Origin: Maribacter huludaoensis
GTDB taxonomy: Bacteria; Bacteroidota; Bacteroidia; Flavobacteriales; Flavobacteriaceae
Reading direction: 5' to 3'
Length of the DNA: 64,000 bases
NCBI RefSeq assembly: GCF_029350945.1
Contig: NZ_JARKMS010000008.1
Coordinates: forward strand, 13,524-77,523
The translations under genes and the position numbers were made by a program. Positions within the stretch are counted from its first letter, which is position 1. Each line of letters begins with the position of its first letter. This document shows, piece by piece, positions 20,568 to 28,864 of the stretch. Under the pieces are notes generated by a model, which was not told the DNA's origin, did no database searches, and saw nothing but the letters and a program-made list of their open reading frames with translations.

Positions 20568-20587
20568 TTAATATTTATCTTAAAAAA

Positions 20588-20782
20588 CTAAACTTCTTCT
20601 TGATCTCTTAGACCTTGAATGTATTCTGCTTTTTGTATCTGTGCTCTACGAACAACTGACGGCTTGTTGAACTGTTGACGCTTACGTAACTGTCTCATTG
20701 TACCTGTTTTGTCGAACTTACGTTTAAAACGCTTTAAAGCTCTATCGATGTTTTCTCCTTCTTTTACTGGTATTATTAACAT
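20588..20782 (-). CDS. rpsU: 30S ribosomal protein S21 (bS21)
   Basis: This 64-aa basic protein of the 30S platform matches the family throughout (VKEGENIDRALKRFKRKFDKTG near the start, then LRKRQQFNKPS and RRAQIQKAEYIQ). In Bacteroidota bS21, with bS6 and bS18, is reported to cover the anti-Shine-Dalgarno tail of 16S rRNA. This gene has its own consensus promoter, a strong Shine-Dalgarno 8 nt before ATG, and a terminator, so it forms a monocistronic unit. The Shine-Dalgarno is exceptional for this sequence and points to self-control by free bS21. Confidence 0.97.
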   Translation of the reverse strand: MLIIPVKEGENIDRALKRFKRKFDKTGTMRQLRKRQQFNKPSVVRRAQIQKAEYIQGLRDQEEV

Positions 20783-20790
20783 GGGCTAAA

Positions 20791-20798
20791 CCTCCTCT
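20791..20798 (-). promoter_or_regulatory. rpsU: Strong Shine-Dalgarno of rpsU
   Basis: The minus strand reads AGAGGAGG followed by TTTAGCCC and ATG, an excellent match to the anti-Shine-Dalgarno tail with an 8-nt spacer. The other start codons I inspected in this window (prfC, trpD, trpC, ddl, coaD, bTHX) have A-rich or unremarkable leaders. Confidence 0.9.
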
Positions 20799-20816
20799 CT
20801 TTTGTGATTAAGGCTG

Positions 20817-20846
20817 CAAATATACTAACTATATTTAAATAGACAA
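20817..20846 (-). promoter_or_regulatory. Promoter of rpsU
   Basis: Minus strand: TTG (20844-20846), exactly 19 bp, TATATTTG (20817-20824). This is a full match to the Bacteroidota housekeeping promoter. The expected 5' leader is about 25-30 nt and includes the Shine-Dalgarno. Confidence 0.85.
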
Positions 20847-20881
20847 CCAATTATATACTTTTTAAACCAATATCCGCTTAA

Positions 20882-22051
20882 CTATACCGTAGCAGGCTTG
20901 TATTCTTTTTTATCGATTATGATTTTGGAAATTATTTCACGCAATATTTCTGAAGTACCACCACCGATCGGTCCTAATCTACTATCCCTAAAATTGCGAG
21001 CCATAGGATAATCTTCAATATAACCATAACCCCCTAAAAATTGCAAACATTCATAGGCCACTTCATCGGCTACTTTTGTAGATTTTAATTTAGAGATTGT
21101 CGCTTCTTTAACTACATACTGACCTTTATCCAAACGATAGGCGACCGAATAATTATATTCTTTGCACATGTCAATATCCGCATGTAAATCTACTACACGA
21201 TGCCTTAGTGCCTGAAACTTATTAATAGACCTTCCAAAAGCTTCCCTTTCAGACATATATTTTAATGCATAATCCAAAACATGCTCTGACCTTGCATGAG
21301 CATTCACACCCATTATCAATCGTTCAAGCGCAAAATGTTCCATTATATATGAAAAACCCATGTTTTCAACGCCCATTAAGTTCTCTACCGGGATCTTAAC
21401 ATTGTCAAAGGCTAGTTCTGCGGTATCGGAAGCTCTCCAACCTAATTTGTTCAATTTATTTGCAGTAACTCCTTCACTACTTCTATCTACAGCAAAAATG
21501 CTAATTCCTTTATTACCCAATTCAGGATTGGTTTTTGCAGCCACTATCATGTAATCTGCATAAACACCATTTGTAATAAACGTTTTAGAACCATTTAGTA
21601 CATAATGATCACCTTGCTTAACCGCAGTTGTCCTCATAGCAGCTACATCACTACCCCCAAAAGGCTCTGATATACAAAGACAACCAATCTTATCTCCATT
21701 TACACTTGGTCGTAAGTACTTTTCCTTTAAAAAAGAATCTGCTTCTTTATTTAAATGAGTCATTGCCAAATAAGCGTGCGCCCACATTGCCGCTGCGAAT
21801 CCACCGGAATTTATCTTTTGTAATTCCTCTAAAAAAATAATAGTATAAAATAAATCTAGACCTAGACCACCATCTTCTTCAGGAGTTGCCAGACCAAAAT
21901 AGCCCATATCCCCAAATTTTTTCCATATAAACCTTTCTATAGTTCCAGTTTCTTCCCATTTATCTATATGTGGGACTACTTCTTTATGTAAAAAATCTTT
22001 TAGACTTTCCCTAAATAATTGATGTTCTTCTGTGAAGTACATACTTTGCAT
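20882..22051 (-). CDS. Acyl-CoA dehydrogenase
   Basis: This FAD enzyme introduces a 2,3 double bond in acyl-CoA substrates. It has the family order: N-terminal helical domain (YFTEEHQLFRESLKDFLHKEV), CLCISEPFGGSDVAAMRT flavin/substrate motif, central beta domain, and C-terminal helical domain with the signature QFLGGYGYIEDYPMARNFRDSRL. The usual catalytic Glu position is in the SEI/EILREI region only by alignment, so substrate class is uncertain. I start it at ATG 22051 (389 aa; ATG 22042 also possible) because the longer frame would overlap the upstream gene and adds non-homologous residues. Confidence 0.9.
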   Translation of the reverse strand: MQSMYFTEEHQLFRESLKDFLHKEVVPHIDKWEETGTIERFIWKKFGDMGYFGLATPEEDGGLGLDLFYTIIFLEELQKINSGGFAAAMWAHAYLAMTHLNKEADSFLKEKYLRPSVNGDKIGCLCISEPFGGSDVAAMRTTAVKQGDHYVLNGSKTFITNGVYADYMIVAAKTNPELGNKGISIFAVDRSSEGVTANKLNKLGWRASDTAELAFDNVKIPVENLMGVENMGFSYIMEHFALERLIMGVNAHARSEHVLDYALKYMSEREAFGRSINKFQALRHRVVDLHADIDMCKEYNYSVAYRLDKGQYVVKEATISKLKSTKVADEVAYECLQFLGGYGYIEDYPMARNFRDSRLGPIGGGTSEILREIISKIIIDKKEYKPATV

Positions 22052-22061
22052 AGCGTTTTTT

Positions 22062-22931
22062 TTATAATGACAAATATAATGCAATTCTGTTAATACGCTC
22101 TGCCGGAAATTTATCAATTTCTACTAATTCGTTCAAAGATTTGATACTTCCGTTGAGATTACGATAATTTACAATGCCCTCAGCAACGTATTTTTGCAGA
22201 TATATCAATTTAGACAATTCTTCTACCGTTGCAGTATTTACGTTAATTTTTATAACATTTGGCTTCGTTAAAACTTTAAACCGCTCTAAGGCTCTTTCTA
22301 CAACCTCAGGCTCAAGACCATAAACATCATTTAATTGATCATCAATTAAAAAACCACCCAAGCGATCTCTAAATTTTATAATTCTAGCGGACAACTTCTC
22401 CCCTATTCCATTTATCGTTTTTAAATCTTCAGCTGTTGCTGTATTCAGATCTTTCCAAATTATTTCGTCTACTTTATTATTAGATGTAGATGTATTAAAA
22501 GTTTTCCCCCTCTTACCTTGAGTCCATTCTGGAAATTTAAAAAACGGAGCAAGAGCTTTAAGCAATGAATCTGAAATTTTTGTAACATCCTGAAATTCTT
22601 TTGCCGAGTTTACATATTTATCTTTCTTTCTAAACTTGTGTAATCTATCTATTTCCTCTACAGACATACCAATTGTATAGCCTTTAAAGTCAGTAATAAA
22701 ATTTGGATTAAAAGGATATATACGAACGGAATCTTTTATTGAAGCTAAAATCTTTAAGGAATCAATTTCTGCCTGTAAACCACTTTCAAACTGTAAAGGA
22801 GCAGCTTGACTTAACGTATTTTTATTATAGAAATAATAACCTAATTGCACAGCAATGAGAAAAAATAAGAAAAAGAAAATCCCACTTCGTTCTTCTTTAT
22901 TGAACTTAAAGTGGGATTTAAATGAATTCAT
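22062..22931 (-). CDS. Membrane-anchored helix-hairpin-helix protein (ComEA-like)
   Basis: This 289-aa protein has one transmembrane helix near the N-terminus (SGIFFFLFFLIAVQLGYYFY) and several helix-hairpin-helix modules. Two are clear: LNTATAEDLKTINGIGEKLSARIIKFRDRL near residue 165 and VNTATVEELSKLIYLQKYVAEGIVNYR near residue 235. A more divergent one with SVEEIDRLHKF lies earlier. Such modules bind DNA non-specifically in ComEA of DNA uptake, but many Bacteroidota have these anchored proteins without a proven competence role. It lies between the symporter and acyl-CoA dehydrogenase genes on the same strand, with gaps of 8 and 10 bp. Confidence 0.8.
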   Translation of the reverse strand: MNSFKSHFKFNKEERSGIFFFLFFLIAVQLGYYFYNKNTLSQAAPLQFESGLQAEIDSLKILASIKDSVRIYPFNPNFITDFKGYTIGMSVEEIDRLHKFRKKDKYVNSAKEFQDVTKISDSLLKALAPFFKFPEWTQGKRGKTFNTSTSNNKVDEIIWKDLNTATAEDLKTINGIGEKLSARIIKFRDRLGGFLIDDQLNDVYGLEPEVVERALERFKVLTKPNVIKINVNTATVEELSKLIYLQKYVAEGIVNYRNLNGSIKSLNELVEIDKFPAERINRIALYLSL

Positions 22932-22939
22932 GATGTTTC

Positions 22940-24628
22940 TTAATCTTCTATAGCATCATACTTTAACTTAATTGCGCCCAAGTATCTATTCAATTGTTTT
23001 TTAACAATTGGGAACAAGAAGAATAGACCAACCATATTAGGGAATACCATTGCAAATATCATTGCATCAGAGAAATCCCAAATAGATTTCATACTTGCCG
23101 CAGCACCGATAACGATGAATGTACAGAACAATAATTTATAAACAATATCAGCCGTTCTACCACGTCCGAATAAATATTTCCAAGATTGTAATCCGTAATA
23201 AGACCATGATATCATTGTTGACACAGCAAATAATACCACTGCAATAGTTAAAAATACATTAGAATAAGGAATATATTCAGCAAATGCTACAGCAGTAATA
23301 CCAGCACCTTCATAAGCAACACCGTCAATTAAAACTGATCCGGAACCATCACCACCATAAGTAAACGCGCCACCAAAATTGAAAATAATTATTACTATTG
23401 CCGTCATTGTACATATAACAACGGTATCAATAAAAGGTTCCAGTAAAGCTACCAAACCTTCAGATGCAGAATATTTTGTTCTTACCGCAGAGTGCGCAAT
23501 AGATGCCGAACCTGCACCGGCTTCATTTGAGAATGCCGCTCTTTTAAATCCTACCAACAGAACTCCAATAAGACTTCCTACACCAATGGCAGTTGGCTTA
23601 AATGCTTCTGCAACTATTAAAGAAATTGCATCATCTACAAGTGTAATGTTGCTAAGTATAATATACAAACATGCAACAATATACATTACCGCCATAAACG
23701 GCACCACTTTTTCCGTTACCTGTGCAATACGCTTAATACCGCCAATAATAATTACCCCAACAAGGATTGCAAGTACCAGACCTACAATAGCACCTGCAGC
23801 AGTACTCTGCCAGTTAAAAAGTTCTTTTATTACAATTGTAGCCTGGTTTGACTGAGCAGCGTTACCACCCCCAAATGAACCACCAATACAAAAAATTGCA
23901 AAAATTACCGCAGCAACTTTACCTACGGTTTCAAAACCTCTTTCTTTAAGACCTTTACTTATATAATACATTGGCCCACCATAAACGGTACCATCTTCAC
24001 CAACATCTCTATATTGAACCCCTAAAGTACATTCAACGAATTTTGAAGACATACCCAAAAGACCGCAAACGATCATCCAAAAAGTAGCACCAGGACCACC
24101 CAAGGCAATAGCCAAGGCTACACCTGCAATATTACCGTTACCTACCGTACCGGATACGGCAGTAGCCAATGCCTGAAAATGACTTACCTCTCCTTCTGAA
24201 CTTTCATCTCTAATAGTATCTATAATATCGCCATCAACGGCCAAATCATTTTCTAAACTAACAAGATGATCCTCAATATCAACATTTGTTAAATCTTGAC
24301 CTTGTGCAATACCATCTTCTCCATAAAGATTTTGTGCACCATGCTTTTCAATATCCTCATATTTACCACGAACGGTATTGATAGCCTTTCCAAAAAACCT
24401 TATGTTAGGGAAACCAAAATAGACCGTAAAAAACAGTGCACTACCTACCAACAGTACCAATACAAAAGGTATGTCCGGATCGTGCCAAATATTAAAGAAA
24501 ATTACCGCTGAGAAGAAATCTGAAATAGGCTTGAACGCTTGATCTATTTGCTGATCTAAACCTTGTTCTTGAGAATAAATTAAAAATGGAAATAAAAAGG
24601 TAAACAGGGTTAGAAGTTTATACTTCAT
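22940..24628 (-). CDS. Alanine/glycine:cation symporter family protein (AgcS)
   Basis: This 562-aa inner-membrane symporter takes up small amino acids with Na+. It has about ten or more hydrophobic helices and the family signature FQALATAVSGTVGNGNIAGVALAIALGGPGA, plus GGPMYYISKGL and AGAGSASIAHSAVRT. An N-terminal signal-like segment precedes the first canonical helix. Between that helix and the signature lies an acidic hydrophilic insert of roughly 65 residues (KYEDIEKHG to ESSEGE) that would sit at the membrane surface. It may be a distinct small transcript with the HhH and acyl-CoA dehydrogenase genes downstream. The substrate is inferred from family. Confidence 0.9.
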   Translation of the reverse strand: MKYKLLTLFTFLFPFLIYSQEQGLDQQIDQAFKPISDFFSAVIFFNIWHDPDIPFVLVLLVGSALFFTVYFGFPNIRFFGKAINTVRGKYEDIEKHGAQNLYGEDGIAQGQDLTNVDIEDHLVSLENDLAVDGDIIDTIRDESSEGEVSHFQALATAVSGTVGNGNIAGVALAIALGGPGATFWMIVCGLLGMSSKFVECTLGVQYRDVGEDGTVYGGPMYYISKGLKERGFETVGKVAAVIFAIFCIGGSFGGGNAAQSNQATIVIKELFNWQSTAAGAIVGLVLAILVGVIIIGGIKRIAQVTEKVVPFMAVMYIVACLYIILSNITLVDDAISLIVAEAFKPTAIGVGSLIGVLLVGFKRAAFSNEAGAGSASIAHSAVRTKYSASEGLVALLEPFIDTVVICTMTAIVIIIFNFGGAFTYGGDGSGSVLIDGVAYEGAGITAVAFAEYIPYSNVFLTIAVVLFAVSTMISWSYYGLQSWKYLFGRGRTADIVYKLLFCTFIVIGAAASMKSIWDFSDAMIFAMVFPNMVGLFFLFPIVKKQLNRYLGAIKLKYDAIED

Positions 24629-24690
24629 AAGTTTGTATTTATTTTTTGAGTTAGTTTGTCTAGCAATATCCTAAAAATAATGGATGCAAT

Positions 24691-24698
24691 CAAATATA
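24691..24698 (-). promoter_or_regulatory. Candidate -7 element for the AgcS gene
   Basis: TATATTTG on the minus strand fits TAnnTTTG, about 62 nt before the start codon. I see no well-spaced TTG, so this is tentative. Confidence 0.4.
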
Positions 24699-24714
24699 TA
24701 TGGTAGAAAGATGA

Positions 24715-25722
24715 TTATTCTATATTAAACATTTCGTTCAATTTCTTAATTTGTTCTGGTCTACCCAATACAATAACCTTACTTTTAGGCTGTAATTCCA
24801 TATCGGCTTCGGGGTTGATGGTATACTGGCCATCAGGTGAAATGTAACCTATTATCGTACAACCCGTTTTTCTTCTTAAATCTAAATCTCTTAACGAATT
24901 ACATTCGATCTGATCAGCAAAATCCTCTATGGCGACCTCTTCTAGATTTGTTGTATGCTCACCTTCCATAGAAAGCTTGTCCATAAATGTGATAAGATCT
25001 GGCATAACAACCAAGGACGCCATGTGATCGCCTCCGATCTTATCCGGCATGATTACCTTATTGGCCCCTGCCAAAAATAATTTCTTTTGAGAATTTACCA
25101 AGGAAGCCCTACTGATAATAAATAGATCCTTTTTCATTTGTCTTGCCGACAAAACGACAAAAAGGTTAGCGGCATCATCTGGCAATGTTGCAATTAAATA
25201 ACGTGCCTTTTCAATTCCTGCCTCAAGCAATACATCATCATCATTGGCATCACCTTCAATAAACAAAATATCATCCTCATAGCGTTCTATCACCTCTTTT
25301 TCTTTCTCTATAACCACAAACGGTCTTTTATACGCTTTTAGCCTTTCAGCAGCTTGCATACCATTTCGCCCAAAACCACAGACGATAACATGCTGATTTA
25401 AATTTGCGATTGCATTTTTCATTTTCTTCTTTTTTAGCAGTTCTACTGAATTTCTGGAAAGTAGATAGTCTGTAACTATTGTTATAGCGAAACCAACTAT
25501 AAATACACTCGTGACTATTAAGATTATTGTAAAGATTTTACCTTCGGGGCCCATAGGTCTCACCTCTGAAAAACCAACAGTGGTTACCGTTATAATGGTC
25601 ATATAGAAAGCATCTACCCAAGAATAATCTGCCACCAAGCGATATCCTAAAACCCCAAAAGCCAAAACCATTAGCATTAAGGTCAATGCTAAATATATTT
25701 TAGACTTAAATAATTTCATCAT
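24715..25722 (-). CDS. Potassium channel with TrkA-N/TrkA-C (RCK) domains
   Basis: This 335-aa protein is a two-helix K+ channel fused to a cytoplasmic regulator. Two transmembrane segments (LALTLMLMVLAFGVLGYRL and FTIILIVTSVFIVGFAITIVT) flank the pore loop TIITVTTVGFSEVRP with the TVGF selectivity filter. A Rossmann RCK domain follows with the nucleotide-binding GFGRNGMQAAERL and the acidic FVVIEKEKEV, then a TrkA-C domain ending SKVIVLGRPEQIKKL. It follows the PspC-like gene by 3 bp, so the two are probably co-translated. Function as a K+ channel is from domain order. Confidence 0.92.
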   Translation of the reverse strand: MMKLFKSKIYLALTLMLMVLAFGVLGYRLVADYSWVDAFYMTIITVTTVGFSEVRPMGPEGKIFTIILIVTSVFIVGFAITIVTDYLLSRNSVELLKKKKMKNAIANLNQHVIVCGFGRNGMQAAERLKAYKRPFVVIEKEKEVIERYEDDILFIEGDANDDDVLLEAGIEKARYLIATLPDDAANLFVVLSARQMKKDLFIISRASLVNSQKKLFLAGANKVIMPDKIGGDHMASLVVMPDLITFMDKLSMEGEHTTNLEEVAIEDFADQIECNSLRDLDLRRKTGCTIIGYISPDGQYTINPEADMELQPKSKVIVLGRPEQIKKLNEMFNIE

Positions 25723-25725
25723 ATC

Positions 25726-25953
25726 CTAAAGATCAAAAACTGAATTACGTTTCGTATAAATCAAATCTTTTATTCTAAGCCAAAATGCCAGGAACAAATA
25801 AAGTGCAAATCCAAAACCTACGGTGACAAAGGTGAGATAAATAAACGATGTTCTTACAATCCTAGCCCTTATACCCAATCGTTCTGCTATTCGACCACAT
25901 ACTTCATACCCTCTTTTCTGAAAATAATGCAGTAATTTGTAAAATACGCTCAT
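25726..25953 (-). CDS. PspC-domain small membrane protein
   Basis: This 75-aa protein has an N-terminal part rich in charged residues, then GIRARIVRTSFIYLTFVTVGFGFALYLFLAFWL, which matches the PspC pattern of an amphipathic approach followed by one transmembrane helix. PspC proteins take part in the phage-shock envelope-stress response, but these short Bacteroidota versions are uncharacterised. It is sandwiched between a DUF2851 gene (10 bp) and the K+ channel gene (3 bp), suggesting one transcript. Confidence 0.75.
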   Translation of the reverse strand: MSVFYKLLHYFQKRGYEVCGRIAERLGIRARIVRTSFIYLTFVTVGFGFALYLFLAFWLRIKDLIYTKRNSVFDL

Positions 25954-25963
25954 GGGTATAAAA

Positions 25964-27238
25964 TTAGACTTTTATATTCATTAATAAAGCTCCCACAGCA
26001 CAATCCAAACATTTATCCTTTGCACAATAATTGGAATATAACTGTAAATATGCCTGAGAGTCCTTAGCATTATCAAGTGTTTCGCCCAGCTTACCAAAGT
26101 TAGCTATAATACTATTTTCTTCCTTTTTTATTTCTGACATCATTTTTAAAAAACTCTCATTTACAAGCCCACCTTTATAACGACTGTAAGCAAATTTTAA
26201 AGGAATAATAGTATTAATCATCAATAAGTTTAAAAATGAAGATGAAATTCTCTTTTTGCTCTTTTTTGAAATTTTTCCGAAATTAAAATGGGTCTCCCAA
26301 TATTCAGAGGTTGTTATTGTTAGAATTTTAGCAAAATCAGCCCGTTCGTTTTCTATCAATAAATGAAAAAGGTTATTGTTTTCAGTATAAAGAGCACTCA
26401 ATTGCGCTAACCTTACGGTTGGAAAATTTGATGGTCTAAGGCGAAAAAATTCTGGCGATTTAAATATTGGGGTTAAGCTAAATTTATGTTTTAAAAAGGC
26501 ATATTCGGCTTTCAACTTATTAAAATAAGCATCATCATTTGTATTATTCAACAAATTTGCCTGACCTAACAACAGGCTTTCCATTAAAAGAGGTTTATGG
26601 TATAATTTTCTTATAATTGAAAAGTCAATTGATTTTCCCAATTCAACAAAAGATTCTCCATTTATTTTAGACCCAAAGGTTTTCAATAGCATTAAGAACA
26701 ATACATGTTCCCAATCATTATTGGTTTCTTTTAATAGTTTTTCAATAAAAATCGATTTTTGCTCTAACCGTTCTATAAATAAACGATCTAGCCAATTATT
26801 CTTTATAAAATCATTGACTGTATTAAATTCATTTTCACAATTAATGAACTTATAATTTTTACTATCAAACAATTGTTGATAGGTATGCAAAATTTGTAAG
26901 GGTATAAATTCTTTTAAGGATAAGGTAGGGATTTCAGTGCCGTTTTTTCTAAAAACGGCTACATCATCTTCCCAGACCACATGTAAAATTACATTATTAT
27001 AATTTTCATCTTCTTGATGATTATGCGCATACCAATCAGAAGATTTTAAATGAATTTCTACATTGCCCGCCCACAATTGTCCACTCAACTCTATCTGGGC
27101 ATTAAAAAAATCAGGACCACTAAAATGATTATGCATACCTACGGATACCACATGCACTACTTCACCAGATGTAGATACGAGACCGTTCAAGGGATACTTT
27201 TTATACTTCCAAATAAAATGAAGCAGATCTTCCTTCAT
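25964..27238 (-). CDS. DUF2851 family protein
   Basis: This is a 424-aa protein of unknown function. It matches my memory of DUF2851: an N-terminal LLHFIWKYKKYPLNGLVSTSGE and HFSGPDFFNAQIELSGQLWAGNVEIHLKSSDWYAHNHQEDENYNNVILHVVWE region, a helical middle with FRLRPSNFPTVRLAQL, and a Cys-rich tail CAKDKCLDCAVG. No signal peptide or membrane helix is seen. The cysteine tail and H/D-rich N-terminus could bind metal; this is speculation. It is first in the minus-strand run with pspC-like and channel genes. Confidence 0.8.
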   Translation of the reverse strand: MKEDLLHFIWKYKKYPLNGLVSTSGEVVHVVSVGMHNHFSGPDFFNAQIELSGQLWAGNVEIHLKSSDWYAHNHQEDENYNNVILHVVWEDDVAVFRKNGTEIPTLSLKEFIPLQILHTYQQLFDSKNYKFINCENEFNTVNDFIKNNWLDRLFIERLEQKSIFIEKLLKETNNDWEHVLFLMLLKTFGSKINGESFVELGKSIDFSIIRKLYHKPLLMESLLLGQANLLNNTNDDAYFNKLKAEYAFLKHKFSLTPIFKSPEFFRLRPSNFPTVRLAQLSALYTENNNLFHLLIENERADFAKILTITTSEYWETHFNFGKISKKSKKRISSSFLNLLMINTIIPLKFAYSRYKGGLVNESFLKMMSEIKKEENSIIANFGKLGETLDNAKDSQAYLQLYSNYCAKDKCLDCAVGALLMNIKV

Positions 27239-27250
27239 TTTATAAAAATA

Positions 27251-27272
27251 AAAAACCCGCCGTTAAGCGGGT
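27251..27272 (-). terminator. Terminator of the rhodanese gene
   Basis: On the minus strand ACCCGC-TTAACG-GCGGGT is followed by TTTTTATTTTTA. It separates the rhodanese gene from the DUF2851 gene. Confidence 0.88.
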
Positions 27273-27295
27273 CAATTTTCTCAAAAGAAATTATA

Positions 27296-27604
27296 TTATG
27301 CCGTTTCCCCTTCCCAATTCATGAATCCTCCTTGAAGGTTATATGTCTTATCAAAGCCTAAATTGTTCATAATTGCACATGCTTGACCACTTCTGGCACC
27401 TGATCTACAATACACATAATAATTTTTTGTTTTATCAAGCTTCTCAAGCTCAGCTACAAATTCTTGACCTTTATATATATCAATATTAATTGCATTCGGT
27501 ATAATCCCGTCCTCTACTTCTTCCTCTGTTCTTACATCTAGTATTACTGCATTAGAATCTTTCTCTAATTGCTCTTCCCAATCTTGTTGTGATAAATCTG
27601 CCAT
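27296..27604 (-). CDS. Rhodanese-like domain protein
   Basis: This 102-aa single rhodanese domain transfers sulfane sulfur. The active-site loop is YVYCRSGARSGQACAIM, with the catalytic Cys in CRSGARS. The CH2A-like motif is AVILDVRTEEEVEDGIIPNAINID near the N-terminus, and NLQGGFMNWEGE is at the end. There is no signal peptide. The gene is monocistronic with its own terminator, divergent from marR. A possible -7 element TATTTTTG lies at 27626-27633. Its physiological acceptor is unknown. Confidence 0.9.
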   Translation of the reverse strand: MADLSQQDWEEQLEKDSNAVILDVRTEEEVEDGIIPNAINIDIYKGQEFVAELEKLDKTKNYYVYCRSGARSGQACAIMNNLGFDKTYNLQGGFMNWEGETA

Positions 27605-27716
27605 TGTCTATATAAATTTATGAAACAAAAATACTTGTTTTTTATTTATTTGGATAACTCTCAAGGATTTAACAAATAATTAATCTAAGGGACATCGTAG
27701 TCATTAAAAATAACCA

Positions 27717-27742
27717 TACATTTGTATATACAATTATTGTAT
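27717..27742 (+). promoter_or_regulatory. -7 promoter element overlapped by palindromic MarR operator candidates
   Basis: TACATTTG (27717-27724) fits TAnnTTTG. It overlaps a perfect 12-bp palindrome TTGTATATACAA (27722-27733), which in turn overlaps a perfect odd-centred palindrome ATACAATTATTGTAT (27728-27742), ending 4 nt before the marR ATG. A MarR dimer bound there would block its own transcription. Confidence 0.65.
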
Positions 27743-27746
27743 CAAC

Positions 27747-28193
27747 ATGAATGTAGAAGAAATCATTAAAACAAACCAAAAGATGCCGTTAGAAAAACGG
27801 ACGCTTATTCATTTGGCATTGGTTATCAATAAAATTGACGAAGAAATAGCAACTGTTCTAAAACCTTTTGATATATCTATTCAACAATTTAATGTTTTAA
27901 GAATTCTAAGGGGGCAGAATGGAAAACCAGCTAATCTCTCTACTATTAATGATAGAATGGTTAAAAAAAGGAGCAATACAACCCGCTTGGTCGATAAACT
28001 AATTCTTAAGGGTTTTGCTCAAAGAACCATCTGCTTAAATAACAGACGTAAGGTTGAAATTGTAATTACGGAAGGTGGTTTACATATCTTAAATGAAATT
28101 GATGGAATACTTTTTGAAGCCGAGAAGAGAATACTTAAAGAATTTGACGAAATAGAGTTACACCAGCTCAATGAACTTCTAAATAAATTTTAA
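27747..28193 (+). CDS. MarR family transcriptional regulator
   Basis: This is a 148-aa winged-helix regulator. The N-terminal helices (LIHLALVINKIDEEIATVLKPFDISIQQFNVLRILRG) lead to the DNA-binding helix-turn-helix and wing, with NLSTINDRMVKKRSNTTRLVDKLILKGFAQRTICLNNRRKVEIVITEGG. C-terminal helices supply dimerisation. It is the first gene of a unit with a nitroreductase (10 bp) and a YceI protein, and palindromes just before its start suggest autorepression. The ligand or signal cannot be told; the neighbours suggest a quinone or electrophile. Confidence 0.88.
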   Translation: MNVEEIIKTNQKMPLEKRTLIHLALVINKIDEEIATVLKPFDISIQQFNVLRILRGQNGKPANLSTINDRMVKKRSNTTRLVDKLILKGFAQRTICLNNRRKVEIVITEGGLHILNEIDGILFEAEKRILKEFDEIELHQLNELLNKF

Positions 28194-28203
28194 ACTATTT
28201 TTA

Positions 28204-28839
28204 ATGAAAACTATATTAGACAATTTAAACTGGCGCTACGCCACCAAAAAATTCGATAGCACCAAAAAATTAAGCAATGAGAATTTAAACACATTATTAG
28301 AAGCCGCAAGGTTAACAGCTTCTTCATACGGTCTTCAGCCTTATCATATTTATGTTATTGAAAATGAGGAAATCAGAACTCGCCTAAGGAAAGTATCTTA
28401 TGACCAACCTCAAATAACGGATGCGTCCCATCTTATTGTTTTGGCCAACAAACCTACATTTAACGATACTTTGATAGATGATTATATAGAAAACATCATG
28501 GTAGTAAGGGGTTTATCCAAAGATGACCTCAAAGAATTTTCACAAACCATGAAATCTACATTATTAGACTTACCGGACGCACAAAAAGGTGCATGGACTT
28601 CAAATCAAGCATACATTGTATTGGGTAATTTAATGACCGTAGCGGCAAATATGCAAATAGACGCTTGCCCTATGGAAGGTTTTGACAATGAACAGTACAA
28701 TGAAATTTTAGGCCTCTCTGACATAGGTTTGAACGCTGCGGTAGTTTTAGCTGTAGGCTATAGATCTAAAGAGGACGAAACACAAAATTACCGCAAGGTA
28801 AGATACTCTAAAGAGCAAATTATTACACATATAAATTAA
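28204..28839 (+). CDS. NAD(P)H-dependent nitroreductase family oxidoreductase
   Basis: This 211-aa FMN enzyme has the fold and motifs of the nitroreductase family: LNWRYATKKFDSTKKLS and RLTASSYGLQPYHIYVIEN at the N-terminus, QAYIVLGNLMTVAANMQIDACPMEGFD in the middle, and AAVVLAVGYRSKEDETQNYRKVRYS at the end. Such enzymes reduce nitro compounds or quinones. It probably works in the same response as the MarR regulator 10 bp upstream. The physiological substrate is unknown. Confidence 0.9.
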   Translation: MKTILDNLNWRYATKKFDSTKKLSNENLNTLLEAARLTASSYGLQPYHIYVIENEEIRTRLRKVSYDQPQITDASHLIVLANKPTFNDTLIDDYIENIMVVRGLSKDDLKEFSQTMKSTLLDLPDAQKGAWTSNQAYIVLGNLMTVAANMQIDACPMEGFDNEQYNEILGLSDIGLNAAVVLAVGYRSKEDETQNYRKVRYSKEQIITHIN

Positions 28840-28864
28840 ACACAATCATTTTAAAATTAGACAC

